Of a stretch of 64,000 nt of DNA, positions 50,391 through 60,075 are shown piece by piece. This stretch comes from Verrucomicrobiales bacterium. Its GTDB lineage: Bacteria; Verrucomicrobiota; Verrucomicrobiia; Limisphaerales; UBA11358. The translations under genes and the position numbers were made by a program. The notes under the pieces were generated by a model that saw nothing but the letters and a program-made list of their open reading frames with translations, ran no database searches and was not told the origin of the DNA. How positions within the stretch are numbered: position 1 is the first letter of the stretch; each line of letters opens with the position of its first letter. Location: the NCBI GenBank assembly GCA_028712475.1, contig JAQTQB010000002.1:248001-312000 (forward strand), given 5' to 3'.

Positions 50391-52723
50391 GGATCGAACG
50401 CCTGCAGTTCCGCGCAGGACGAAAAGTTTTGACTTGGACTGTCGCCGCACGCAGGCACGCCGAGGACGCGCACGGCGAGAGCTTGAACCGGACTTGCCAG
50501 TTGAAGCGTGAATGCCTGGCCGGGTTTCAGGTTCGCGTTGTCGGTCGCGGTCGTTGCGGGGTAATCCGCCAGCTCGCCAATGGTTTCCCACGCGCCGCCT
50601 TGCTCGCGCTGGATTTGCACCTGGGGCTTGCCCGCGCTGGTGTCAAACCAGCCGCCGTCGCGGGAAGTTTTTCCGTGACGGAAAACCACGCGACTGATCG
50701 CGGTGGGCGCGTCGAGCGTCACAGCGAACCAGTCTTCCTTCTCCAGACTGGAGTTGAAGGTCACCATCGCGTTTTTGAGATCGTCGTCATTGATTTCCCC
50801 GGTCGGGTGAAGTTGACGGGACACGCTGTCCATTCCGAGCAGCAACACGTTTCCTGTCAGTGGTGCGGGCAACGGAAGCCAGACTTTATAACGGGAGCCT
50901 GTGCCGCCCGCATCGGCGAAGGATATGAGGCGAATGGTCACGGGCGAACCATCTTTGCGGCTCACGGCGTTGATGCGAAAGACCTGTGCGCCCGGCCACG
51001 TCTTCACGCCTGCCGGCGCGGGTTCCGGCGTGAGCGCCAGCGCGGCGACATCCGGCTTGGCGATGGCAAAGGTGAAGATTGTCTGCCCCTCGGCCCGGAG
51101 CAGCGCATCATCCGCTGCGAGGACGAGAGGCCCGTAGAGGATCGCGACTTTGCCCTCATTGAGATGATCGCCGACGATCAGCCGGGCTTCCTGTTTCAAG
51201 CTCAACTCGATCTTGTCGCCGGGTTTCCATTTGCGCTTGATCTTCACGTAGCCGTCAGGGCCGGGTTTGATCTCAACCTTCTGGCCGTTGACCTCAACGG
51301 ACGCGTTGCGACACCATGACGGGATTCGTAACTTGATCGCAAAAGATTTTTTCTTCGCCGGCGACACGGTGATCCTGATCTGATCCTCGCCGGGATACAG
51401 CGTGTCGGTGTTAATCTCAACCGGCATGCCGTTGCGCAGCGCGAGTTTGGCCTGGCCGGATTCGTAGAGATTGACCACCACGCCATCCGCATCCGTGGTG
51501 ACGGCAAACGTGGGTATCAGCGCAAGCCCGCGCGGCCCGCTGGACGCACAGCAATCGCCGATCTCGTCGCGCTTGCCGTAAGGTTTCTTGCCTTCCATCT
51601 GCGCGTAGTTGCACCAGCCGGAGCCATCGCAGAGCTGCGCGCCGAGCAACTGGTTGAGAATGACCCGTTCAAGCTCGTCGGCAAACCGCGCCTCGCCTGT
51701 CAGCCGCAGCAATTGCGCGTTGAATTGAATCCAAGTCACCGTGACACAGTTTTCACCAATGTTGTTGACGTTGGGCAGATCGAAGTCGCCGTGGAAACGT
51801 TCCCGATAACTCATCGCGCCGGTGAGGTATTCCCGCTTGTCCACGATGTCCTGCCACGCATTCAAACAAGCCTCGAGAACTTTCTTGTCGCCCGTGGTGC
51901 GGTAGTATTCCAAGGCTCCATTCAGGCAGGAGAGCATTTCATAGGCTTTGCCATTGCCGACCTTGTTCACGCCCTTGCCGTCCAGCAGACGGGAAACGAT
52001 GTGGGGACCGTTCGGCTGTTCCCACGCGCGGAGAATGTATTTGCAGAAATCAAGATAACGCGGGTCGCCCGTCAACCGGTAGAGCAGCATCATCGGCTCC
52101 AGCACGCTGGTCGGGGCCATGCCGATGTGTTCACCGGCCTTGATGATGTCGCGTTTGCCCGGCTCGTCGCCAAAAGTTTCGCAGAGAATATCTCCCATGC
52201 GTGTGCAGGTGGGCAGCAGATTCGTGTTGCCGGTGTAGCGCACATAGGCGACCAGACCGAGCAGGTTGTATTTGTGCGACCACACGTCCCATGAAGTCCA
52301 GCGGTTCGTGGCCAGATAGGTGCCGAGATAGCCGTCCGCCTCTTGGCTCTTGGCCAGTTCCGTTGCCACATAATCCAGCTTCGCGCGCAAGACCGGATCG
52401 CCGCTGTTGACCCATTCCAGCGTGGCCGCGTGCAGCCATTTGCCCACATGCTCGCCATCCCATTCTTGCCGGCCCGGACGTTTGCTGTAGCCTTCCAACA
52501 GGCGCGCGGGATCAATCCTGACCAGCCGGTTCGTGATGCTGGCGGCGGAGCGCATTCCTTCCCACCCGGTCTGATGCACCCGGTCAGGAATCTGGGAATC
52601 CTGCCGGTCCTTGACCGCGCCGGAGGTTTTTTCCGGCACGGGAGTGATCGGTTCGGCCAAGGCGGTTGCGACCGTGGCTACCAGCATAAGGGAAAGAATT
52701 CTAGTGCTCATCTTCGTGTTCAA
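50387..52723 (-). CDS. GH127 (DUF1680) beta-L-arabinofuranosidase-like enzyme with F5/8C-like tail
   Basis: A 778-aa exported enzyme (signal peptide to about residue 24). The helical barrel carries family landmarks such as WDGEHVGKWLHAA. The residues matching the Zn(Cys)3Glu site of the known GH127 enzyme are kept: Glu324 and Cys326 in GENCVTV, and Cys391-Cys392 in GDCCASSGPRG. A beta-sandwich follows. The last 150 residues resemble a discoidin (F5/8 type C) domain (EDWFAVTLDAPTAISRVVF, near 670). It is a tandem paralog of the upstream gene, with which it shares an identical 172-bp stretch, and leads the operon with rbsK and the transporter. Substrate assumed to be arabinofuranosides. Confidence 0.85.
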   Translation of the reverse strand: MNTKMSTRILSLMLVATVATALAEPITPVPEKTSGAVKDRQDSQIPDRVHQTGWEGMRSAASITNRLVRIDPARLLEGYSKRPGRQEWDGEHVGKWLHAATLEWVNSGDPVLRAKLDYVATELAKSQEADGYLGTYLATNRWTSWDVWSHKYNLLGLVAYVRYTGNTNLLPTCTRMGDILCETFGDEPGKRDIIKAGEHIGMAPTSVLEPMMLLYRLTGDPRYLDFCKYILRAWEQPNGPHIVSRLLDGKGVNKVGNGKAYEMLSCLNGALEYYRTTGDKKVLEACLNAWQDIVDKREYLTGAMSYRERFHGDFDLPNVNNIGENCVTVTWIQFNAQLLRLTGEARFADELERVILNQLLGAQLCDGSGWCNYAQMEGKKPYGKRDEIGDCCASSGPRGLALIPTFAVTTDADGVVVNLYESGQAKLALRNGMPVEINTDTLYPGEDQIRITVSPAKKKSFAIKLRIPSWCRNASVEVNGQKVEIKPGPDGYVKIKRKWKPGDKIELSLKQEARLIVGDHLNEGKVAILYGPLVLAADDALLRAEGQTIFTFAIAKPDVAALALTPEPAPAGVKTWPGAQVFRINAVSRKDGSPVTIRLISFADAGGTGSRYKVWLPLPAPLTGNVLLLGMDSVSRQLHPTGEINDDDLKNAMVTFNSSLEKEDWFAVTLDAPTAISRVVFRHGKTSRDGGWFDTSAGKPQVQIQREQGGAWETIGELADYPATTATDNANLKPGQAFTLQLASPVQALAVRVLGVPACGDSPSQNFSSCAELQAFDP
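50901..51072. repeat. 172-bp tract identical to 53294-53465
   Basis: Within the two tandem GH127-like genes this stretch is base-for-base the same at an offset of 2393 bp, while flanking DNA differs in scattered positions. That pattern suggests recent gene conversion or duplication. Confidence 0.65.
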
Positions 52724-52729
52724 GGTTCA

Positions 52730-55153
52730 TCATGGCGCCGGAATGATCTCGATGCCGTTGATTTCGGGATTATCCACGCCGCTCACGAACGTGATGTCGA
52801 GCTTGCCGTCGGCGATGGTCACAGGAACCGTTTCGATGTAAGCGCGCTGACCGCCGCCTGCCTTCACCCACACATCAAAATCCTTGAACTCCTGCCCTTC
52901 GACATTAAAAGAAAAGACGCGCCCTTCCGGACCGGTGACCCCGTCCCAAGTTTCGGCAAAATGAAGTTTCACCACATACTTGCCATTGGGCAGCGGCTGG
53001 GAAAAGGAACTCATGCCCCAATGCTCGGTGCGATAGATGCCGGCATCCGTCGTGTTCGCAATCTTCATGTCGTCTTCGCGGACGGAATTTTCGCCGCCGT
53101 CAAAGCCGCGATCGGACAGCCAGATGTTTCCGGCAGCATCCGTGAAATCGGTTGCCGAGCCGGCATCAATGCGTATCACCGAACCCACCGGGGTCACGGT
53201 CGCCGGCTGAACAGATGCAGCGGGCACCTTGGTTGCCGCCGGAACCGGTGCCACATAGCCAGGCAGCGGCAGCCAGACTTGATAATTGGTGCCGGTGCCG
53301 CCCGCATCGGCGAAGGATATGAGGCGAATGGTCACGGGCGAACCATCTTTGCGGCTCACGGCGTTGATGCGAAAGACCTGTGCGCCCGGCCACGTCTTCA
53401 CGCCTGCCGGCGCGGGTTCCGGCGTGAGCGCCAGCGCGGCGACATCCGGCTTGGCGATGGCAAAGGAGGTGAGCGTCTGCCCGTCGGCCTGGAGCAAGTC
53501 AGCGTCAGCCGCCAGAACCAGCGGGCCGTAGAGGATCGCAACCCGGTCCTGATTTTTGTGATTGCCGACTATCAGCCGGGCTTCCTGTTTCAAGCTCAAC
53601 TCGATCTTGTCGCCGGGTTTCCATGTGCGCTTGATCTTCGCATAGCCGTCAGGGCCGGGTTTGATCTCAACCTTCTGGCCGTTGACCTCAACGGTCGCGT
53701 TGCGACACCATGACGGGATTCGTAACTTGATCGCAAAAGATTTTTTCTTCGCCGGCGACACGGTGATCCTGATCTGATCCTCGCCGGGATACAGCGTGTC
53801 GGTGTCAAGTTGAACTGCGGTGCCGTTGCGCAGCGCGAGTTTGGCCTGCCCGGATTCGTAGAGATTGACCACCACGCCATCCGCATCCGTGGTGACGGCA
53901 AACGTGGGTATCAGCGCAAGCCCGCGCGGCCCGCTGGACAGGCAGCAGGTGAACCCGACGCCAGCGACGCCCTTCTCGTCGCCCTTATAATAGGGTTTTT
54001 TGCCTTCCATTTGGACATAGTAGCCCCAGCCGGAGCCATCGCAGGTCTGGGCACCGAGCAGTTGGTTGAGAATGACCCGCTCAAGCTCGTCGGCAAACCG
54101 CGCCTCGCCTGTCAACCGCAGCAACTGCGCGTTGAACTGAAGCCAGGTAACAGTGACGCAGGTTTCGCCGACGTTGTTGACATTGGGCAGATCAAAGTTG
54201 TCGTGGAAATGTTCCCGATAACTCATCGCGCCGGTGAGATAAATCCGATTGTCCACGATGTCCTGCCACGCATTCAAACAAGCCTCGAGAACTTTCTTGT
54301 CGCCCGTGGTGCGGTAGTATTCCAAGGCTCCGTTCAGACACGAGAGCATTTCATAGGCTTTGCCATTGCCGACCTTGTCAACGCGTTTGGCGGTCAGCAA
54401 AGTGGAGACGATGTGCGGGCCATACTGGGTGTGCGGACCCTTCGGCTGTTCCCATGCGCGGAGAATGTATTTGCAGAAATCAAGATAACGCGGGTCGCCC
54501 GTCAGCCGGTAGAGCAGCATCATCGGCTCCAGCACGCTGGTCGGGGCCATGCCGATATGTTCACCGGCCTTGATGATGTCGCGTTTGCCCGGCTCGTCGC
54601 CAAAGGTTTCGCAGAGGATGTCTCCCATGCGTGTGCAGGTGGGCAGCAGATTCGTGTTGCCGGTGTAGCGCACATAAGTGACCAGGCCAATCAAATCATA
54701 TTTATGCACCCACACGTCCCATGAGGTCCAGCGGTTCGTGGCCAGATAGGTGCCAAGATAACCGTCGTCCGTCTGGCACTTGGCCAGTTCCGCCGCCACA
54801 TAATCCAGCTTTTCGCGCAAGACCGGATCGCCGCTGTTGACCCATTCCAGCGTGGCCGCGTGCAGCCATTTGCCCACATGCTCGCCATCCCAGGCCTGCC
54901 GGCCCGGACGATGGCGGAAGCCATCAAGCAAACTATCCAAATTCACCTTCTCCAGCCGGTTCGTGATGCTGGCGGCGGAGCGCATTCCTTCCCACCCGGT
55001 CTGATGCACCCGGTCAGGAATCTGGGAATCCTGCCGGTCCTTGACCGCGCCGGAAATTTTTTCCGGCACGGGGGCGATTGGTTGGGCAAGGGCTGTCGCG
55101 ACGGCGGCGACCATGAAAAAAGAAAGAATTTTAACGTTCATATTCGTGTTCAC
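52730..55153 (-). CDS. GH127 (DUF1680) enzyme with C-terminal malectin domain
   Basis: An 807-aa exported enzyme, paralogous over its first 650 residues to the downstream gene and sharing the Cys/Glu metal residues (GETCVTV and FTCCLSSGPRG). The C-terminus is different. A short Ala/Thr/Pro linker (PVPAATKVPAASVQ) leads to a malectin domain of about 145 residues (YRTEHWGMSSFSQPL, then FNVEGQEFKDFDVWV), closely matching the lipoprotein at 44064. It starts the long operon with the second GH127-like gene 6 nt downstream. It probably releases L-arabinose from polymers at the surface. Confidence 0.85.
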   Translation of the reverse strand: MNTNMNVKILSFFMVAAVATALAQPIAPVPEKISGAVKDRQDSQIPDRVHQTGWEGMRSAASITNRLEKVNLDSLLDGFRHRPGRQAWDGEHVGKWLHAATLEWVNSGDPVLREKLDYVAAELAKCQTDDGYLGTYLATNRWTSWDVWVHKYDLIGLVTYVRYTGNTNLLPTCTRMGDILCETFGDEPGKRDIIKAGEHIGMAPTSVLEPMMLLYRLTGDPRYLDFCKYILRAWEQPKGPHTQYGPHIVSTLLTAKRVDKVGNGKAYEMLSCLNGALEYYRTTGDKKVLEACLNAWQDIVDNRIYLTGAMSYREHFHDNFDLPNVNNVGETCVTVTWLQFNAQLLRLTGEARFADELERVILNQLLGAQTCDGSGWGYYVQMEGKKPYYKGDEKGVAGVGFTCCLSSGPRGLALIPTFAVTTDADGVVVNLYESGQAKLALRNGTAVQLDTDTLYPGEDQIRITVSPAKKKSFAIKLRIPSWCRNATVEVNGQKVEIKPGPDGYAKIKRTWKPGDKIELSLKQEARLIVGNHKNQDRVAILYGPLVLAADADLLQADGQTLTSFAIAKPDVAALALTPEPAPAGVKTWPGAQVFRINAVSRKDGSPVTIRLISFADAGGTGTNYQVWLPLPGYVAPVPAATKVPAASVQPATVTPVGSVIRIDAGSATDFTDAAGNIWLSDRGFDGGENSVREDDMKIANTTDAGIYRTEHWGMSSFSQPLPNGKYVVKLHFAETWDGVTGPEGRVFSFNVEGQEFKDFDVWVKAGGGQRAYIETVPVTIADGKLDITFVSGVDNPEINGIEIIPAP
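53294..53465. repeat. 172-bp tract identical to 50901-51072
   Basis: Second copy of the identical stretch in the upstream tandem paralog. Confidence 0.65.
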
Positions 55154-55294
55154 GATTGGTTTGAGCGAATGTCATGGATTTGTCAGGTTAAAAAAAATTC
55201 ACCAAAGTGCGAGTCGGCAAAACTGCGGATGGGGCTAAAAGCTGTGGTTTCATAAACCCACGGTCAAAAATCAAGATGGCTATTATTTTTCCAT

Positions 55295-57133
55295 TCAGTA
55301 ACTCAACCCGAAGCCGTATGGAAATTGTGCGTCCACCTTGGCGCGGTCGTTACCTAGCTGCGGGAGCTGCTCGTTCGTGCGCGGCCAGGTGCGCGGGAGT
55401 TTGCCTGTGGGTTTTTGGTCGCCAAACAAAACGTCGGTGAGGCCGCGGCCTTCCGTGCCGGGCAGCCACGCGGCGACAAACGCATCGCTCGATTCCAGCG
55501 CCGCGCCCAAGACCAGCGGGCGTCCTGAATAAAGCACGGTGATGACGGGCGCACCGGTTTGTCTGGCTTTGTTGACCAGATCGAGATCGGCGGGGGCAAG
55601 GGTCAAATCTTTCTTGTCGCCCTTCGTCTCGGCGTAAGGCTTTTCAGCAACCACGACAATCACCGCGTCAGCGTCTTTCAGTCCGCTGCCATCGGCGGAG
55701 AAAGTTATTTTTGTCTCCGCGGAAACGGTCTGGCGAATCGCGGCGAGAAGAGTCGTTCCACCCTTGATGACGTTGCCGCTCTTGCCCTGCCAGTCAATCG
55801 TCCAGCCGCCGCATTGCAGTCCCAAATCATCAGCAGCCTGGCCGACGACAACGAGATGCTTGATTTTCTTCGAGAGCGGCAAAGCCTTGCGGTCATTCTT
55901 CAGCAGCACCAATGACTCACGCACGCATTCGCGCGCGACCTGCCGATGCTCCGCCGAACCCACCGACGCGAGCAGCGCGGGGTCGGCGGAATCTTGATCG
56001 AACAAGCCCATCTGGAATTTCACGCGCAAAATCCGGCGCACAGCGTCGTCAATCCGCGCCTGTGGCACCTTGCCCTCCGCGACCAGTTGCTTGAGATAGG
56101 TGATGAATGTGATGTAGTTGTTCTTCTCCCACGAGTTTGTCTGCATCGGGCCGTAGGGAACCATGGCCATGTCGAGACCGGCGTTGATGGAGGAAGCGAT
56201 ATCATTCCTGTAATTTCCGGAACGCTGGTCAATCGCGTCCCAGTCCGAGACGAGAAATCCTTTGAAGCCGAGTTCGCCCTTCAACACGTCGGTGAGCAGG
56301 TATTTATTGTGATGCATTCTCTTGCCGTTCCAACTGTTGAACGAAACCATGATGGAGCCGACGCCCGCCTTTATGGCTGCGACATAAGGCGACAAGTAAA
56401 GCCGTCGCAGTGTGGCTTCGTCGCACACGGTGTTGCCTTCGTTCTTGCCGTCCTGCGTTCCGCCGTCGCCGACAAAATGTTTTGCGCAGGCCAGCACCAA
56501 GGAGGAGCTGGAAAGTTGTTTGCCCTGCCACCCGCGCACGGCAGCCGCGCCCAGCCTGGAAACAAGTTCCGGCGATTCGCCATAGCTTTCGTAAGTGCGC
56601 CCCCAACGCGCATCCTGCGCCACGGCGATGCAAGGAGCGAAAGCCCATTGCACGCCAATCGCCCGCGTTTCGAGCGCGGCGATGTGCGCGGCGCGTTCGA
56701 CGAGCTTGGCGTCGCGCGTGGCACCGAGGCCGATGTTGTGCGGGAAGATCACCGCGCCATCCACGTTGTTGTTCCCGTGAACCGCATCAATTCCGTAGAG
56801 CAGCGGAATCTTCAACCGCGTCTGCGACGCATACGATTTGAATTCATCCACCGCGCCTCTCCAGGCTGCCGGGGAATTGTCCGCCGGATCCGAGTCGCCG
56901 CCGCTCAACACCGAACCGAGGGCGTATTTTTGCACGTCGGCCTTGTCGTGCAGCGCGTTCATGTCAACCTGGGTCATCTGCCCGATTTTTTCGTCGAGCG
57001 TCATTTGTGCCAGCAACGCCTCGGCGCGCTGGTCGGGAGTCGGCGCGGCCTGGACAAGCGGATTGAACGTGACGAGCAGCGCGGCAAGCGCGATGTGATT
57101 TTTTAAGACAATGTTAAGGAAGCGTGTTTTCAT
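55295..57133 (-). CDS. secreted GH3 beta-glucosidase / beta-xylosidase
   Basis: A 612-aa family 3 glycoside hydrolase with a signal peptide ending at about residue 30 (NPLVQAA). Landmarks are LLYGIDAVHGNNNV near 111-124, ACAKHFVGDGG with Lys218-His219, the nucleophile Asp297 in GFLVSDWDAID, and the second-domain SLVLLKNDRKALPL. The C-terminal TWPRTNEQLP and YGFGLSY are typical of a two-domain GH3. Most such enzymes cut beta-glucosides and some cut xylosides or arabinosides. It overlaps the GDPD-LamG gene by 4 nt (ATGA) and is probably transcribed with it. Confidence 0.9.
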   Translation of the reverse strand: MKTRFLNIVLKNHIALAALLVTFNPLVQAAPTPDQRAEALLAQMTLDEKIGQMTQVDMNALHDKADVQKYALGSVLSGGDSDPADNSPAAWRGAVDEFKSYASQTRLKIPLLYGIDAVHGNNNVDGAVIFPHNIGLGATRDAKLVERAAHIAALETRAIGVQWAFAPCIAVAQDARWGRTYESYGESPELVSRLGAAAVRGWQGKQLSSSSLVLACAKHFVGDGGTQDGKNEGNTVCDEATLRRLYLSPYVAAIKAGVGSIMVSFNSWNGKRMHHNKYLLTDVLKGELGFKGFLVSDWDAIDQRSGNYRNDIASSINAGLDMAMVPYGPMQTNSWEKNNYITFITYLKQLVAEGKVPQARIDDAVRRILRVKFQMGLFDQDSADPALLASVGSAEHRQVARECVRESLVLLKNDRKALPLSKKIKHLVVVGQAADDLGLQCGGWTIDWQGKSGNVIKGGTTLLAAIRQTVSAETKITFSADGSGLKDADAVIVVVAEKPYAETKGDKKDLTLAPADLDLVNKARQTGAPVITVLYSGRPLVLGAALESSDAFVAAWLPGTEGRGLTDVLFGDQKPTGKLPRTWPRTNEQLPQLGNDRAKVDAQFPYGFGLSY

Positions 57134-58932
57134 AAACCTTCGATTCGGAAAAACTCACCGGTGTTGTTGGTGGGTGAATAATCGTAACGATAGTTTCCAC
57201 CGCCCAAGGCTGCCGGCACAAGCCCGGAAACAGGGAAAAACGGACCGGCAACATTGGTAGAGCGGCGAAGCTGGAACGAAGACCACGGGCCAAGATTCTG
57301 GAAGTTGATTTCCAAGTGAGCGTCCGGCGGCGTTTGTATGATCGAAGTGATCACGAGCAGGTTTGTCGGCTGGATCATCAAATCGCCGAGGCTCTGGCCG
57401 AGCTGTCCGCCATTGAAAATATTTTGGATCTCCGTCTGCGTCAGCGCGCGTTTCCAAAGGGCGAAGTCATCCACCATGCCGGAGAAATAGTTTGCGCCCG
57501 CCGGGCCTTCGCGGCCCATCGAAGCCACCTGGCCAATCTTGACGTTGCCGGTCAAACCTGTTCCGGGAGAGTTGTCACTGCCGATATGGGTGTCCATGAG
57601 CGCGCCGTTCAAATAGATCGTGGCGCGGCCAGCAGAACCGGCGTTGCCGTTGTAAACAGCGGCAATGTGCAGCCACTGGTTGGTTTGCAGAAAAGGAGCG
57701 GCGATGCCAGGACGGGCGGGGGCGCCAGTGCTGTCGGTGATTTTGAAACGCAGTTCATTGTTCGCCTTGTCGAGATAGAGAACATAGCAGTCGCTGGTGG
57801 AATCATAGATCGGGCCGAAGCTCGTCGCCAGTTGCGCGGGCAGAATTTCCAGCCGCACCCATGTTGAGATGGACAGCTCGTTTGTGTTGATGTTGAGGTT
57901 GTCGTTAGTGGGCATGTTCACATAGGCGTTCAGCCCGGCCAGTTGCAGGCTGCCGCCAAGCTTGGCGGTGCCGCCGCTGATCCAGTGCGAAATGCCGTCG
58001 TTTCGCACCAGCGTGGCGTGGTTGGTGCCTTTACTGTCGGCAACAACATTGGTGAAGCCGTAGGCAAGGCCGTCATCCATTTTCCAATACGCGACGAGCC
58101 GGTCGCCCAGATAAGTTGGCGACGGCGGCGGATTTGTTGTCCCGATGATCGGCGGCGGAACTCCGCGCACCGTCCACGGATCGTCGGAGACGATTCCATC
58201 CACACCCATGTTGATGAAGTTCGTTATCTCCGCGCCGCTGTTGATCGTCCAGACATACAACGTCAAGCCCATGCCATGCGCGAGGTTGACTTCGTTCGAG
58301 GTGACATTCGCACCCGCCCACGAAACAATGCGCACCCCGGCGTTGGTGATGCTGATCAGGCTTGATGCGGTCATGGTGCCGCTACCGAGCGCGCACAGGC
58401 GGAGGTTCGGTTCAAGCGCGTGAGTCTGCGCAAGAAAATTCCAATCGAAGGATTGAAAAATGATGTTCGTCACCACGTTGAGGCGTTGGAATTCCGCCAC
58501 ATAAGCTGAAGCTGCGCCCGCCTTTGACTCAATAAACGGAATCGAGAATGGCAGCGTGTTGGTGATCATCTCCTCCATCGTAGGGATGCGCTCGCCGATG
58601 TAGTTGGTGGAAAACCAGGAGCCGGCGTCCAGCAGTTTCAATTGCGCCAGCGTCTGGGATACAATCGTGCCCGTGCCATCCGTGGTGCGATCCACCGTGA
58701 GGTCGTGCATGATGACGAACTTGCCGTCGCTCGTGATCTGCGCGTCTGTCTCCATCAGGTCGGTGATGGCGCGTGAATTGGTGAATGCCGCGACGGTGTT
58801 TTCCGGCGCATATAAGGCTCCGCCCCGATGAGCGATGCTTAAAACCTGTGCGCCTTGCGATTGAACCACTTCCGCAAAAAAAGAGATGACGAGAATCCAG
58901 ATGTGAAAAAGGCGTTGAGGCATGGGAAGCAT
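57130..58932 (-). CDS. secreted glycerophosphodiester phosphodiesterase with LamG domain
   Basis: A 600-aa exported protein. It has a signal peptide (FHIWILVISFFAEVVQSQGA, about 8-27). The GDPD barrel (about 30-255) has AHRGGALYAPENT, METDAQITSDGK with Glu/Asp metal ligands, IMHDLTVDRTT with the catalytic His, and GVDGIVSDDP. A PPP-rich linker leads to a LamG/concanavalin domain (about 275-500; VAYWKMDDGLAYGF, then ISTWVRLEILP, and FSGMVDDFALWKRALTQTEI, in part). A C-terminal beta domain ends FFRIEGL. It may cleave glycerophosphodiesters of teichoic acids or lipids. The ATG at 58921-58923 is also possible. An operator-like site abuts the start. Confidence 0.83.
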   Translation of the reverse strand: MLPMPQRLFHIWILVISFFAEVVQSQGAQVLSIAHRGGALYAPENTVAAFTNSRAITDLMETDAQITSDGKFVIMHDLTVDRTTDGTGTIVSQTLAQLKLLDAGSWFSTNYIGERIPTMEEMITNTLPFSIPFIESKAGAASAYVAEFQRLNVVTNIIFQSFDWNFLAQTHALEPNLRLCALGSGTMTASSLISITNAGVRIVSWAGANVTSNEVNLAHGMGLTLYVWTINSGAEITNFINMGVDGIVSDDPWTVRGVPPPIIGTTNPPPSPTYLGDRLVAYWKMDDGLAYGFTNVVADSKGTNHATLVRNDGISHWISGGTAKLGGSLQLAGLNAYVNMPTNDNLNINTNELSISTWVRLEILPAQLATSFGPIYDSTSDCYVLYLDKANNELRFKITDSTGAPARPGIAAPFLQTNQWLHIAAVYNGNAGSAGRATIYLNGALMDTHIGSDNSPGTGLTGNVKIGQVASMGREGPAGANYFSGMVDDFALWKRALTQTEIQNIFNGGQLGQSLGDLMIQPTNLLVITSIIQTPPDAHLEINFQNLGPWSSFQLRRSTNVAGPFFPVSGLVPAALGGGNYRYDYSPTNNTGEFFRIEGL

Positions 58933-58945
58933 CTTAACGCACTAA
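58932..58945. promoter_or_regulatory. operator-like site at the GDPD-LamG start
   Basis: CTTAACGCACTAAG lies immediately 5' of the GDPD-LamG start codon and about 120 nt before the divergent GH16 gene. It matches the TTGACGCACTAA motif with one substitution, and its outer CTTA/TAAG arms are palindromic. Confidence 0.5.
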
Positions 58946-59065
58946 GTTCTTGATGTCAAAACTAATCTTGTGTTATGATTGGTCGCAAATTTAATGCATG
59001 AAATAAGCTGGCAAAGGATTGTTGGCGGACTAAGAATCGCAGTAAATGTAAAAAACGAAGATTGA

Positions 59066-59953
59066 ATGATGAAACTTGACCGCAAAAATGGTTATCCGGC
59101 AAAAACACTTTTCATTTTGCCAAAACGATTCACCAAAACTTTCGCCCGTCCGAATGTGCATCGCTGGTTTTGCGTTGGGCTGCTGTTTTTGGGAACGGCG
59201 GGTTGCACGAGCCATTCAACGAGCCAGTGGCAATTAGTCTGGCAGGATGAATTCAACGGCAACCAGGTTGATCCGGCCAGATGGGAGTTTGAAGTGAACG
59301 CAAACGGCGGAGGCAACAACGAACTTCAATACTACGTGACCAACAATGCCCGGGTGCAGGACGGCCTCCTGTTCATCGAAGCGCGGAAGGAAAATTACAC
59401 CGGCCCGGAAGTCTCGCGCGAATTCACATCGTCACGCATTCGCACGAAGGATCACGGCGACTGGAAATATGGCCGGTTTGAAATCCGCGCAAAACTCCCG
59501 ACGGGACAAGGCTATTGGCCGGCCATCTGGATGCTCCCGACGGATAATGTTTACGGCGGGTGGCCGCACAGTGGCGAAATTGACATCATGGAAGTCGTCG
59601 GCCACAAACCTAACAACCTTCACGGCACTTTGCATTACGCGGATCTGAAAGGAAACCACACCTACCGCGGAACGAACACCGCGCTCGCCGCCGGGACGTT
59701 TGCCGATACGTTTCACGTCTTCAGTTTGGAATGGGATCCCAGCACGATACGCTGGTATCTCGACAACCAGCTTTACCAGACCCAAACCAACTGGACGTCC
59801 GGCACGAATTTGTTTCCCGCGCCGTTCGATCAACGCTTTCATCTCATCCTAAACCTCGCCATCGGTGGCAACTGGCCTGGCAACCCCGACACAAATACAG
59901 TTTTCCCTCAAGCCATGGTTGTGGATTATGTCCGGGTTTATCAGAAAAAGTGA
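59066..59953 (+). CDS. GH16 beta-glucanase lipoprotein (laminarinase-like)
   Basis: A 295-aa endo-beta-1,3(4)-glucanase. A long basic leader is followed by a hydrophobic core and lipobox GTAGC (Cys47), so it is probably membrane-anchored. The jelly-roll has WQDEFNGNQVDPARWEF (near 59-75), the RIRTKDHGDWKYGRFEIRAKLP (in part) platform, and the GH16 active site Glu171-x-Asp173-x-x-Glu176 in GEIDIMEVVG. The FHLILNLAIGGNWPG segment near 275 is typical of laminarinases. It is divergent from the GDPD-LamG gene, and an operator-like site lies between them. Confidence 0.92.
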   Translation: MMKLDRKNGYPAKTLFILPKRFTKTFARPNVHRWFCVGLLFLGTAGCTSHSTSQWQLVWQDEFNGNQVDPARWEFEVNANGGGNNELQYYVTNNARVQDGLLFIEARKENYTGPEVSREFTSSRIRTKDHGDWKYGRFEIRAKLPTGQGYWPAIWMLPTDNVYGGWPHSGEIDIMEVVGHKPNNLHGTLHYADLKGNHTYRGTNTALAAGTFADTFHVFSLEWDPSTIRWYLDNQLYQTQTNWTSGTNLFPAPFDQRFHLILNLAIGGNWPGNPDTNTVFPQAMVVDYVRVYQKK

Positions 59954-60042
59954 CCTGGCACATTCCAGTTTTGATGCAAGAAAGAGCGAATACGGCTGCG
60001 AAATTGACTCCTGTCGGCAAGTCTTAACTTACCGGATTTTGT

Positions 60043-60056
60043 CTTGACGCACTAAG
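60043..60056. promoter_or_regulatory. operator-like site upstream of the second GDPD
   Basis: CTTGACGCACTAAG, 19 nt before the GDPD ATG. It matches the other four copies but in the same orientation as the gene. Confidence 0.55.
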
Positions 60057-60075
60057 CTGGTTGTGACAATCTTAA

